This document shows, in pieces, positions 19,072 to 27,437 of a stretch of DNA of 64,000 nucleotides. The notes beneath the pieces are model-generated. The model saw only the letters and a program-made list of their open reading frames with translations. It did not search any database and was not told where the DNA came from. Where the stretch lies: NCBI RefSeq assembly GCF_036898465.1, contig NZ_JARUMJ010000001.1, forward strand, positions 7,502,001 to 7,566,000, given 5' to 3'. This DNA is from Streptomyces sp. B21-105. Its GTDB lineage: Bacteria > Actinomycetota > Actinomycetes > Streptomycetales > Streptomycetaceae. Within the stretch, counting starts at the first letter, position 1. Each line of letters begins with the position of its first letter. A program made the translations under genes and the position numbers.

Positions 19072-20286
19072 ATGATCCGTGCGTACAAGTTCCTCATGCG
19101 GCCCACCGTGGGCCAGTCCGCCGCTCTCGGCGAGATGCTGCGCGATCACTGCTCGCTCTACAACGGGGCCTTGCAGGAACGGCGTGACGCCTACCGGCAC
19201 GTGTCGAAGACGAGCATCAAGTACGGGATGCAGTCCGCGCAGCTCAAGGAGATCCGGGCGTTCGACCCGGAGCGTCAGGGCCGCTGGTCGTTCTCCAGCC
19301 AGCAAGCCACCTTGCGGCGCCTCGACAAGGCGTTCGCCGCGTTCTTCCGCCGCATCAAGCACGGCGAGACGCCCGGCTACCCGCGCTTGCGGGGAGTCAA
19401 CTGGTTCGACACGGTGGACTTCCCCAAGGACGGCGACGGCTGCCGCTGGGACTCCACCCCGCATGATCCGCAGACCCGCGTACGCCTCCAAGGCGTCGGG
19501 CACGTCAAGGTCAAGCAGCACCGGCCCGTGGCCGGCAAGGTCAAGACCATGTCCGTCAAGCGCGAGGGCAAGCGCTGGTACGTGGTGCTGACCGCCGAGC
19601 AGGCCCAGCCCGAGCCGCTGCCCAGGACAGGGTCCGTGGTCGGCATCGACATGGGCATCGCCTCCTTCCTCACCACCTCCAACGGCGAGCACATCGACAA
19701 CCCGCGCCACGGCCGCAAGGCCACAGCGAAGCTCGAAGCCGCACAACGGAAGCTGTCCACCTTCGGACGAGTGCGCCGCGACAAGCGGACGAAGAACCAC
19801 CAGCGGGCCGTCGAGCGCGTCGCCGACCTGCACCGCAAGGTGCGGCGTCAGCGCCTGGACCACGCACACAAGACCGCGCTCGACCTCGTCCGCGACCACG
19901 ACCTCATCGCGCACGAGAACCTGACGATCCGCAACATGGTGCGCACCGCCGCACCCAAGCCCGACCCCGACACGCCAGGGGCATTCCTGCCCAACGGCGC
20001 GGCGGCGAAGACGGGCCTCAACCGCTCGATCTCGGATGCCGGATGGGGGGTGTTCCTGACGATCCTGCACGCCAAGGCTGAAAGCGCCGGACGTGACGTG
20101 ATCGCCGTGGACCCCCGCAACACCTCTCGGACATGCCCCGAATGCGGGCACGTCAGCGCGGAGAACCGGCCCACACAGGAGAAGTTCCACTGCGTTGGAT
20201 GCGGCCACCGGGCGCACGCTGACGTCGTGGGAGCTTCCAATGTTCTGCGGGCCGGGCTGGCCCGTCGTCAAGCTCAACCAGCTTGA
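19072..20286 (+). CDS. tnpB: TnpB RNA-guided nuclease (OMEGA family)
   Basis: A 404-aa TnpB. The RuvC triad is complete: Asp193 (VVGIDMG), Glu282 (IAHENLTI) and Asp384 (HADVVGA). A four-Cys zinc ribbon lies between the last two, CPECGH (355, 358) and CVGCGH (374, 377). TnpB proteins are guided by an RNA from the element's right end to cut DNA next to a short motif matching the target 5' of the left end, which helps the element persist. The start at 19072 gives MIRAYKF, the family's usual opening. tnpA starts 50 bp away on the other strand, so the two share a promoter region. Confidence 0.95.
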   Translation: MIRAYKFLMRPTVGQSAALGEMLRDHCSLYNGALQERRDAYRHVSKTSIKYGMQSAQLKEIRAFDPERQGRWSFSSQQATLRRLDKAFAAFFRRIKHGETPGYPRLRGVNWFDTVDFPKDGDGCRWDSTPHDPQTRVRLQGVGHVKVKQHRPVAGKVKTMSVKREGKRWYVVLTAEQAQPEPLPRTGSVVGIDMGIASFLTTSNGEHIDNPRHGRKATAKLEAAQRKLSTFGRVRRDKRTKNHQRAVERVADLHRKVRRQRLDHAHKTALDLVRDHDLIAHENLTIRNMVRTAAPKPDPDTPGAFLPNGAAAKTGLNRSISDAGWGVFLTILHAKAESAGRDVIAVDPRNTSRTCPECGHVSAENRPTQEKFHCVGCGHRAHADVVGASNVLRAGLARRQAQPA

Positions 20287-20323
20287 CGAGAAGCCCCCGC
20301 ATTTATGCGGGGGAGTAGTCACC
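20150..20323 (+). ncRNA. Predicted omega (reRNA) scaffold at IS right end
   Basis: By analogy with characterised TnpB elements, the 3' part of tnpB and the right-end hairpin should be transcribed as a guide scaffold whose 3' guide is the flanking sequence, here starting near CACACCCACACCGCGGAC at 20324. What is seen is the stable hairpin at 20294-20313 and the element edge; the RNA and its 5' end are inferred. Confidence 0.4.
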
Positions 20324-21169
20324 CACACCCACACCGCGGACGACTGCCTGACCCTGCGGCCGCTCGTCCAGCCCGCCCGTGACCGGGAGTTGACGAACTT
20401 CCGCAAGGGTCTCCTCGGAGTGGACCTCGACCGGCTCGCCGCCCTCGCCCGCGAACTCGTCGAGGCCGAGCCGCGCACCATGGGGCAGTTGCGCGAGGCC
20501 CTCGGCGCGCAGTGGCCGGACGCAGACCCGCAGTCCCTCGCCGTCGCCGCCCGTTGCCGACTCCCCCTGGTCCAGGTCACTCCGCGCGGACTGTGGGGCC
20601 GGAGCGGACAGGTAGCCCTCACCACCGCCGAGCACTGGCTGGGCCGTCCGGCACAGCGGGCTCCCGCCGTGGACGCCGTCGTCCTGCGCTATCTGGCGGC
20701 CTTCGGCCCGGCCTCCGTCAAGGACATGCAGACCTGGGCCGGTCTGACCCGGCTGCGTGAGGCCTTCGAACGTCTCCGTCCGCAGCTGCTCGTCTTCCGG
20801 GACGAGCGCGGCGTCGAACTCTTCGACCTGCCCGAGGCCCCGCGTCCGGACCGGGAGACCCCGGCCCCGCCGCGGTTCCTCCCCGAGTTCGACAACCTCC
20901 TCCTCTCGCACGCCGACCGTGGCCGTGTCGTCCCGCCCGAGTACTGGGGGCGTTCCTGGCAGGGCAACCAGGCGCACTGCACCCTCCTGGTCGACGGTTT
21001 CCTGGCGGGCGTGTGGAGACTGGAGCGGGACGCCCTGGTCGTCGAGCCCTTCGGTCGCCTCACCGGCGTGCAGCAGCGGGACGTGCTCGCCGAGGGAGAG
21101 CGCATGCTGGCCGTGATGCATCCGGGGCAGCGTTACGACATCCGCTTCGGAACAGTCCTCCGGCCTTGA
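20324..21169 (+). pseudogene. AlkZ-like winged-helix DNA-binding protein, 3' part
   Basis: The text resumes as HTHTADDCLTLRPLVQPARD and runs unbroken for 281 codons to the stop. The middle has RTMGQLREALGAQWPDADPQ and YLAAFGPASVKDMQTWAGLT, which are winged-helix units of this family. The end contains FLPEFDNLLLSHADRGRVVP and DGFLAGVWRLERDALVVEPF. No decay is seen in either half, so the insertion looks recent. A truncated protein could start at an internal ATG such as MGQLREA but would lack the N-terminal domain. Confidence 0.9.
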
Positions 21170-21233
21170 CGGCAGCGGACGCCGTGGAGGTCATGGACGT
21201 CATGGATGCCGTTTGGACGTCATGGGCGGCAGG

Positions 21234-21881
21234 TCAGTCCGCCCGCCCCGTCAGCGCCACCGTCACGCCCAGGCCGATCATGGTGCAGCCGCCCGCGCCC
21301 CCGATCCACGACAGCCGCCGGTCGGAGCGCGCGAACCAGGAGCGGGCCGCCGACGCGGTCAGGCCCCACAGTGTGTCCGTCACCAGGCCGATCAGGATCG
21401 GGACGAGGCCCAGGAGCAGCATCTGGAGCGGGAGGTCGCCCGCCGCGTGGTCGACGAACTGGGGGAGGACGGCCGCGAAGAACACCACCCCCTTCGGGTT
21501 GGTCACGCCGACCAGGACGCCGTCCAGCGCGGTCCGCAGGTCGCCGCGGGCCGGGCCCGCAGCCCGTGCGCCGATCGACGACGCCCTCAGTTCCGCCCGG
21601 TGCCGGAAGGCCTGGACGCCCAGGTGCACCAGATAGGCGGCGCCCGCGAGCTTCACCCCCAGGTAGACCGTCACCGAGCGCTCCACCAGCGACCCGACGC
21701 CGACGGCGACCGCCGCCAGCAGCAGGTAGGAGCCCACGACGTTGCCGAGCGCGGTCGCCACGGCGGTGCGACGGCCGTGGGCCGGCGCGCGGCCGATGAC
21801 GAACAGCACGCTCGGGCCCGGGATCGCGATCACCAGCAGCGACATGGCCGCGAAGGCCAGAATCCGGTCCGTGGACACCAT
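21234..21881 (-). CDS. LysE/RhtB-family amino acid exporter
   Basis: A 215-aa membrane protein with about six hydrophobic helices. It matches the LysE family at the N-terminus (AIPGPSVLFVIGRAPAHGRR, the usual PGP signature) and at GVTNPKGVVFFAAVLPQFVD. Such proteins export amino acids such as lysine, homoserine or threonine; the substrate here is not predictable. The start at 21881 puts the first helix directly after the N-terminus; the open frame extends upstream to 21989 without family support. Confidence 0.9.
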   Translation of the reverse strand: MVSTDRILAFAAMSLLVIAIPGPSVLFVIGRAPAHGRRTAVATALGNVVGSYLLLAAVAVGVGSLVERSVTVYLGVKLAGAAYLVHLGVQAFRHRAELRASSIGARAAGPARGDLRTALDGVLVGVTNPKGVVFFAAVLPQFVDHAAGDLPLQMLLLGLVPILIGLVTDTLWGLTASAARSWFARSDRRLSWIGGAGGCTMIGLGVTVALTGRAD

Positions 21882-22023
21882 GCGCGTCACCCTTTCCCGA
21901 GCCGCCGAACGCCCGCGGGCCGGGCGCCCCGTACAAACACGCCTGCCGCGGCCGGTCTCAGGGCCGTGCGTCATGCGAAACGCCCCCACCGGCGAGCGGT
22001 GAGGGCGTGGACGGATGGACAGG

Positions 22024-22059
22024 AGGCGCTGCGGGCCGCTCGTGGAGGCTCGCAGCGCC
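22024..22059 (-). terminator. Hairpin terminator after serine protease gene
   Basis: GGCGCTGCG and CGCAGCGCC form a 9-bp stem around 18 bases, 66 bp past the protease stop. A second hairpin, with arms CGCCC/CACCG and CGGTG/GGGCG, lies near 21974-22004. Confidence 0.55.
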
Positions 22060-22124
22060 CCCTGGTCGTTCCCTGAGGGATGCTCAGGAGTTTCTCGGGG
22101 GTGGGCTACCGGGCTACCCGGTGA

Positions 22125-22916
22125 CTACGAGTCGACCTGTGCCGTCACCAGGCCGGAGAAGGTGGTCAGCCGGGTGTAGACACCCGGGTGACCGGCTTCC
22201 GCGCAGCCCTCGCCCCAAGAAGTGATGCCTGCCAGGACGCCCCCGATGAGCAGGGGACCGCCGCTGTCGCCCTGGCAGGTGTCTGTGCCGCCGGAGGAGT
22301 ATCCGGCGCAAACCATGTCGGTCTGGACGAAGTCCGAACCGTAGGAGCTCTTGCAGCTGGAGTCGGACACGACCGGGACGGCCGCGGTCCGCAGCTGGTC
22401 GGAGGAGCTGCCGTTCTCCGAGGTGGTGCCCCAGCCGATGATGCGGGCGGTGGTGCCGGCCGCGTACACGCCGGTCTGGGACGAGGAGACGTACGACGCC
22501 TTGGTGTACGGCATCGACGTCGACAGGGTCAGGACTGCCACGTCGTCGCCGTCGGTGGCGTCCGTGTATCCCGGGTTGATCCAGATCCTGCTCACCCGGC
22601 TGACCGTGCCGTCGGTGCCGCTGAGGTAGGTGCGGCCGCCGACGACGCGCACGCTGCTCGTGGTCTCGCCGACCATGCAGTGCGCGGCGGTGACCACCTT
22701 GGTCGCCGAGACGAGGGTGCCGCCGCAGAACTGGTTCTGCGAGGCGTCCGTGATCTGCATCATGAACGGGTACGCCGTGGTCGTGGTCGTCGTGCCGCCG
22801 ACGATCGGCTGCGGCGCTGCGACGGCGGTGGGGGCGCCGAGCAGTGCGGTCGCCGCCGTGGCGGCGGTCGCCGCGACCACAGCGGCGGTTCTCTTCACGC
22901 GGTTGAGCCCGAACAT
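22125..22916 (-). CDS. Secreted trypsin-like serine protease (S1A)
   Basis: A 263-aa secreted protease with a Sec signal (hydrophobic run to about residue 33) and a very short propeptide before IVGG, the mature N-terminus. The triad is His of VVTAAHCM, Asp of DGDDVAVLTL and Ser of CQGDSGGPLL. An Asp six residues before the Ser (DTCQGDS) marks trypsin specificity for Arg and Lys. Three disulfide pairs are likely. It resembles Streptomyces griseus trypsin. A large LAL regulator gene lies upstream on the same strand. Confidence 0.93.
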   Translation of the reverse strand: MFGLNRVKRTAAVVAATAATAATALLGAPTAVAAPQPIVGGTTTTTTAYPFMMQITDASQNQFCGGTLVSATKVVTAAHCMVGETTSSVRVVGGRTYLSGTDGTVSRVSRIWINPGYTDATDGDDVAVLTLSTSMPYTKASYVSSSQTGVYAAGTTARIIGWGTTSENGSSSDQLRTAAVPVVSDSSCKSSYGSDFVQTDMVCAGYSSGGTDTCQGDSGGPLLIGGVLAGITSWGEGCAEAGHPGVYTRLTTFSGLVTAQVDS

Positions 22917-23042
22917 GGAACTCCTCGAGGGGTTGCCGGTGGGGGGTCGCGCGGGTGTGGGGTTGCACGGGGGTCGCGGGACCGACCCCCGTCTGCCCGG
23001 GCGAGCGGCACGTCCCTTACGCTAGGACCCCGAGCCCGGCGT

Positions 23043-23075
23043 CCCCAATGAGGGAACCCCCTAAGGGAGTTGGGG
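23043..23075. promoter_or_regulatory. Dyad-rich sequence upstream of protease gene
   Basis: CCCCAA and TTGGGG form outer arms, and inside them lies the 9-bp palindrome CCCTAAGGG flanked by more AGGGA/CCCCC sequence. It lies about 130 bp before the protease start, between two minus-strand genes, and could be an activator site. The link to the LAL protein encoded just upstream is an inference. Confidence 0.4.
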
Positions 23076-23174
23076 CAGGGAAAACCCTCGGTCCGACAGT
23101 GCCCCCGCAGCACCTCGCTCAGGGGGACGTCCTGCGCGCGGGTCGCCCCGAGGGGCAGTTAACCCGCGCGATCC

Positions 23175-25985
23175 TCACTTCGCGTGACGCCCCGCCGCCA
23201 ACCGGACGATGTCCACCCGCGAGCGGATGCCCAGCTTGCGGTAGACCCGGGTCAGGGTCGCCTCGACCGTCTTCACGCTGATGAACAGCCGAGCGGCGAT
23301 CTCCCGGTTGGTCGCCCCCTCCATGACGAGCGCCGCGACCTGACGCTCCATCGCGGCCAGTCCCGCCAGCGCGTCGGAGGGCGGGGTCTGCGCGGGGGTG
23401 CCCGACGGCTCGCCCGCGCCCCGGGCGGCGGCCTCGTCCACCTGACGCAGCCAGGGCAGCGCCCGGCATCGCCTGAACAGCCGTGCCGCTTCGTCGTACG
23501 ACGTCGGCCCCGGCCGCCCGGTGCGCAGCCGGGCCAGGGCGAACGCCGCCCGTGCCTCCTCCAGCCCGTAGCCGAGCTTGGCGAGCCGGTCCTGAACGGA
23601 CGTCAGCCGGGACAGCGCCTCCTCGTGGTCGCCGAGCGCCGCCCGCACCAGGGCATCCGCCCGGTCCAGCACGGCCAGCACGCTCTCCCGGTCCAGTCGC
23701 AGCGCGTGCTCGCGCGTCACGGCGATGACGTCCTGCGCCTCGCCCGGCTCGCCGACCCGGACCAGCGCCTCGGCCAGGTCGCCCTGCCAGCGGCCGCGCG
23801 CCGGGTCGGTGATGCCCAGGCCCTGCTCCAGCTCCCGCACCCGGCGCAGCGAGGCGACCGCGCCCGCCGCGTCGCCGGCCACGAACTGGGCGTGGCCCAG
23901 CGCGGCCAGGGCGCGCGAGAGGTACATCTGATCGCCGTCCTCCTCGGCGCGCCCCGCCGCCTCCCGGGCCAGTGCCAGCGCCTGGCCGACGTCGCCGCCC
24001 GAGGCCTCGGCGAGGGAGGCCAGCATCGCGGAGGCGCCCAGGCCGATGCCCGAGTCACGGGCCAGCCTGAGGCTTTCGCGGGCCAGGTCGAGGGCGCGTC
24101 CGCAGTGCCCGGAGCGCAGTTCGGTCTCGGCGAGGAAGCGCTGGAAGTGCACCTCGCTCTCGACCATGCCGCGTCGACGCACCTCGCGCAGCAGCGCGGT
24201 GATGGTCGACCGGGCCTCGGGCAGCTGGTCGCTCATCATCAGCCAGCGGAACCTCGCCGCGCCGACGCCGTTGTGGTGGCAGGCCACGTAAGGGTCCTGA
24301 GGCTCCCGCATGGCGTGCTTGATGGTCGCGGGGGCGTTCGGATGGCCCATCAGGGTCTCGGTGGACGACTGGAACGACAGCGCCATCAGCTCGGTGCGCC
24401 GGTCGTCGCCGCGGGCCGCCAGCTCCGCCGCGTGCGCGGCCTCCTGCCGGGCCTCGGAGAAGTCGCCCTCGACGATCAGCTTGCGCCAGGCGAGGCGGTA
24501 GTGGACCAGGGCGAGCAGCCGGGGGTCGTCGCCGGCGTCGGCGAGGGCCTGCGGGAAGACGGCGTCGACGTCGCCGAGGGCCTGCCCGGCGGCCTCGATG
24601 ACCACCTCCCAGGCGCGGATCCGGTCGGCGGGCACGGTCGCCCGGGTCAGCACCTCGCGCGCGATGTCCCGCGCCAGGTCCACCTCACCGGCGGTGATGG
24701 CGTCCTCGGCGGCGCACAGCCGGTGTTCGTCCGGGCCGGGCGTGCCGTCCGGCGGGGTGTGCCGGGCGGCGAGCAGACCGAGCGAGGCGGCCACCGACGG
24801 CGCGCCCCGGTCGCGGGCCAGGGCCGCGGCCTCGGCGAGCCGGGCGGCGACCTCCGGGTCGGTGCCGGTGGTGGCCAGGGCGAGGTTGCGGGCCCGCTCG
24901 ATCGGGTCGGAGGCGGCGGTGGACAGCGCGGCGTGCGCGGCCCGGCGCTCCTGCGCGGGCGCCTCCGCGTACAGCGCGGCCGAGATCAGGGGGTGCGCGA
25001 ACCGGACGGCAGGGCCCTCCGGCTCGGTCGCCAACAGTCCGAGGGCCGCCGCCTGCGCGGTCTCCGCCTCGGCGTTCTCCCTGCCGGCCGCGTGCAGCAG
25101 CGCCAGCGTGGGGCGGGCTCCGGCGCTGGCCACCAGCAGGGTGCGCCGGGCCTCGTCGGAGAGCATGTCCAGACGGCTGAGGACCAGGGCGCGCAGCGAG
25201 GTCGGCACCGGCAGCGGTTCGCCCGGGCGGGGCGGCGTCGGGTTCTCGCCGAGGGCGCGGCCGAGCTCCAGCGCGAACAGGGGGTTGCCGCCGCTGGTGC
25301 GGTGGATCTCCCGGACCGTGGAGCGGGGCAGGTCGGTGTAGCCGCGGTGGTCGAGCAGCGCGGAGACCTGGCTGCGGGAGAGCGGGTTGAGGCGGACGGC
25401 GAGGGTGTCGGGCGGGGACGCGCGTAGATGCCGGTCGTACTCCTGCCCCTCCGTGCGCACCGCGCACAGCAGTTGGACGGGGGTGTCGCCGAGGCGGCGG
25501 GCGGCGAAGCCGAGGAGTTCGGCGCTGGCCGAGTCCAGCCACTGCAGGTCGTCGGCGACGAGCAGGACGGGGCCCGCGGCGGCGAGGATGCGCAGCGCGG
25601 ACAGGACGGCCAGCCGCAGGGCGAGGCCGTCGCGGTGCAGGGTCGATTCGCCGCGGCCGGTGAGCGCCGACTCCAGGGCGGTGCGCTGCGCGACGGGCAA
25701 CTTGTCCGAGACCTCGCCCAGGACGAGACCGAAGAGGTCCGCCAGGGCCAGGAAGGGGAGGTGGGATTCGGACTCGGTCGCCGAGCAGCGCAGGACGGTG
25801 TGCGCCGCCTCGGCGTAATCCGCGGCCAATGCCCGCAGCACGGTCGACTTTCCTATTCCGGCCGGGCCGTGCAGCAGCACACTGCCGCCGCGCGTCAGCT
25901 GGTCACGGGCGCCCGTGACCAGCTCCTCCCTGCCGATGACGAGGTCGGGGCGGCATCTGGCAGGCTCCTTGAAGTCCCGTCGCAC
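23175..25985 (-). CDS. LAL-type (large ATP-binding) LuxR-family regulator
   Basis: A 936-aa transcription factor. The AAA/STAND ATPase domain has Walker A GPAGIGKST near residue 40 and Walker B LLVADDLQWLD near 140. A long helical TPR-like middle fills about residues 400-840. The C-terminal LuxR HTH has TNREIAARLFISVKTVEATL. The GTG at 25985 is chosen because GGAG lies 8 bases upstream; a GTG at 25991 and an ATG-equivalent at 26033 are alternatives. Its 3' end is about 260 bp from the start of the secreted protease gene. The gap 25986-26251 is AT-rich, with repeated GGCAACG motifs, and probably holds its promoter. Confidence 0.92.
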   Translation of the reverse strand: MRRDFKEPARCRPDLVIGREELVTGARDQLTRGGSVLLHGPAGIGKSTVLRALAADYAEAAHTVLRCSATESESHLPFLALADLFGLVLGEVSDKLPVAQRTALESALTGRGESTLHRDGLALRLAVLSALRILAAAGPVLLVADDLQWLDSASAELLGFAARRLGDTPVQLLCAVRTEGQEYDRHLRASPPDTLAVRLNPLSRSQVSALLDHRGYTDLPRSTVREIHRTSGGNPLFALELGRALGENPTPPRPGEPLPVPTSLRALVLSRLDMLSDEARRTLLVASAGARPTLALLHAAGRENAEAETAQAAALGLLATEPEGPAVRFAHPLISAALYAEAPAQERRAAHAALSTAASDPIERARNLALATTGTDPEVAARLAEAAALARDRGAPSVAASLGLLAARHTPPDGTPGPDEHRLCAAEDAITAGEVDLARDIAREVLTRATVPADRIRAWEVVIEAAGQALGDVDAVFPQALADAGDDPRLLALVHYRLAWRKLIVEGDFSEARQEAAHAAELAARGDDRRTELMALSFQSSTETLMGHPNAPATIKHAMREPQDPYVACHHNGVGAARFRWLMMSDQLPEARSTITALLREVRRRGMVESEVHFQRFLAETELRSGHCGRALDLARESLRLARDSGIGLGASAMLASLAEASGGDVGQALALAREAAGRAEEDGDQMYLSRALAALGHAQFVAGDAAGAVASLRRVRELEQGLGITDPARGRWQGDLAEALVRVGEPGEAQDVIAVTREHALRLDRESVLAVLDRADALVRAALGDHEEALSRLTSVQDRLAKLGYGLEEARAAFALARLRTGRPGPTSYDEAARLFRRCRALPWLRQVDEAAARGAGEPSGTPAQTPPSDALAGLAAMERQVAALVMEGATNREIAARLFISVKTVEATLTRVYRKLGIRSRVDIVRLAAGRHAK

Positions 25986-26251
25986 GGTCACCGCTCCCCT
26001 CCGAGTGTCGTGTCCGGGCCAAATTCTAGGCAACGTGTCTTTGAAATTCGGAGGTGGATCGTGGTGAGGGATATAACAACGTGACGCATAGTTAAATTCA
26101 TGGCAACGGTAAGTGAATGATTCCTTGCCGTGAGGGGCCTCCTTGGCCGGATGTGATCGCTGCCTCTACTGTGCTTATGCACTGTTTCTGCCGTGTTTCT
26201 GCCGTGCTCCGACCGTCGCGCCCGAACGTCTGGCGCGCCACGTCGCTCGCG

Positions 26252-27313
26252 CTACGGCAGCAGACCCGCCCTGCGGGCCGCGGCCACCGCCTCTCCCCGG
26301 GTGTGCGCGCCCAGTCTGCGCATCGCCGATCTCAGGTAGCTCTTGACCGTCTCCGTCCGCAGCCCGAGCCGCTCGGCGGTCGCCCCGTTCGTCGACCCCG
26401 CCGCCACGCACGCCAGCACGTCCAGCTCCCGCGGCGCCAGGACGACCGGCTGTCCCGCCGGCTCCTGCGGCGGCCCCGGGGCCAGCAGCCCGCAGGCCTC
26501 GAGGAGGTCGGCCCGCAGCGCGGGGTCGGAGATCCGCGGGGCGAGGGCCCGCAGGGCCGCGTGCGCCTCGCGCACCTGCTCCCAGTCGGCGGCCCCGGCG
26601 GCCCCGGCCCTCCGGTCCGAGCCCGCGGTCGCCCCCTCCCCCGGAACGGCGCCTGCTCCGAAGCCCGGTCCCGCACCTGGTCCGGTACCTGGTCCGGCGC
26701 CCGGCCTGAACCCCGACCCGGTACCTCGTCCGGCACCCGGCCCGAACCCCCTCCCGGCACCCGGCCCGAACCCCCTCCCGGCACCCGGCCCGAACCCCCT
26801 CCCGGCACCCGGCCCGGCACCCGGCCCGAAGCCCGGCCCGGCGGCCCTCAGCAGTGCACGCACCTCGTCCTCGACGACCAGCGCCTGCTCCACGTCCCGT
26901 GCCGCCTGCGCCGCGGCGGTCAGTGTGCGGTCGCCCAGCGGCTGCGCCGTGCGCAGGGCCCCGTACAGCACCCCGCGCACCCGGCGCCGGACCACCACCG
27001 GGATCGCCAGCACCGAACGCAGCCCCTCCTCGGCGACGGCCGCGTCGTACTCGTGGCTGATCTGCCGGGAGAGCGAGTAGTCGGTCACCGCACACGGACG
27101 GGCCAGCGCCACCGCCCTGCCGCCGAGCCCGTTGCCGGACGTCACCGCCAGCCCGCGCAGCGCGAGCCCGGCAGCCCCGCTGAACTCGCTGATCCGCATC
27201 CGCTGCCGCCCGGGCTCCACCAGGCCGCCGAAGGCCACCGGCAGCCCGGTCGCCCGGCGCAGCCGCCCCAGCGCACCGCGAATCTCCACCGTTCCGGCCG
27301 CATCTGCTGCCAC
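26252..27313 (-). CDS. GAF-domain LuxR-family regulator with Gly-rich repeat linker
   Basis: A 353-aa regulator. Residues 1-150 form a GAF-like sensor (TGLPVAFGGLVEPGRQRMRI, AIPVVVRRRVRGVLYG). A linker of about 70 residues made of Gly-Phe-Gly-Pro-Gly-Ala-Gly-Arg repeats follows. The C-terminal LuxR HTH reads LAPRELDVLACVAAGSTNGA, then LGLRTETVKSYLRSAMRRLG. The GTG at 27313 is preferred because GGAAAGG lies 9 bases upstream and the alternative at 27349 falls inside a palindrome that looks like an operator. It diverges from the acyl-CoA synthetase genes and probably regulates them. Confidence 0.88.
   Translation of the reverse strand: MAADAAGTVEIRGALGRLRRATGLPVAFGGLVEPGRQRMRISEFSGAAGLALRGLAVTSGNGLGGRAVALARPCAVTDYSLSRQISHEYDAAVAEEGLRSVLAIPVVVRRRVRGVLYGALRTAQPLGDRTLTAAAQAARDVEQALVVEDEVRALLRAAGPGFGPGAGPGAGRGFGPGAGRGFGPGAGRGFGPGAGRGTGSGFRPGAGPGTGPGAGPGFGAGAVPGEGATAGSDRRAGAAGAADWEQVREAHAALRALAPRISDPALRADLLEACGLLAPGPPQEPAGQPVVLAPRELDVLACVAAGSTNGATAERLGLRTETVKSYLRSAMRRLGAHTRGEAVAAARRAGLLP
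26716..26830. repeat. 24-bp in-frame repeat coding the Gly-rich linker
   Basis: Units of the form CTCCCGGCACCCGGCCCGAA plus CCCC repeat about four times with little change, and degenerate forms extend on both sides to roughly 26650. On the minus strand they encode GFGPGAGR octapeptides inside the GAF-LuxR protein. The period is a multiple of 3, so length change keeps the frame. Confidence 0.85.
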
Positions 27314-27347
27314 GTTCTCGCCCTTTCCGCGCGGCGTGGTGCCGCAC

Positions 27348-27363
27348 ACCCCCGTTCGGGGGT
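27348..27363. promoter_or_regulatory. Palindromic operator between GAF-LuxR gene and acyl-CoA synthetase operon
   Basis: ACCCCCGTTCGGGGGT has perfect 6-base arms around GTTC. It lies in the 124-bp divergent intergenic region, 35 bp before the regulator start and 75 bp before the synthetase start, so one bound protein could control both directions. Confidence 0.6.
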
Positions 27364-27437
27364 AGTGAGACCTGCATCACGGATTACACGATGTCGGAGA
27401 GCCGCCCGGCAATGGTCCGGCACCGAGGAGGACACAG

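Larger units (their letters stand above)
18513..20323. mobile_element. IS200/IS605-family element with divergent tnpA and tnpB
   Basis: The element has the IS605-group layout: left end, tnpA reading left, tnpB reading right, right end. The left end carries the hairpin CCCCGGCTTCAGCCGGGG at 18531-18548. The right end carries a 9-bp stem with a tiny loop, CCCCCGCAT-TT-ATGCGGGGG, at 20294-20313. There are no terminal inverted repeats and no target duplication, as expected for single-strand transposition by a Y1 enzyme. Boundaries are inferred from where the AlkZ-like text breaks and resumes, and could be off by 1 or 2 bases because a C is shared at both edges. Confidence 0.92.
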
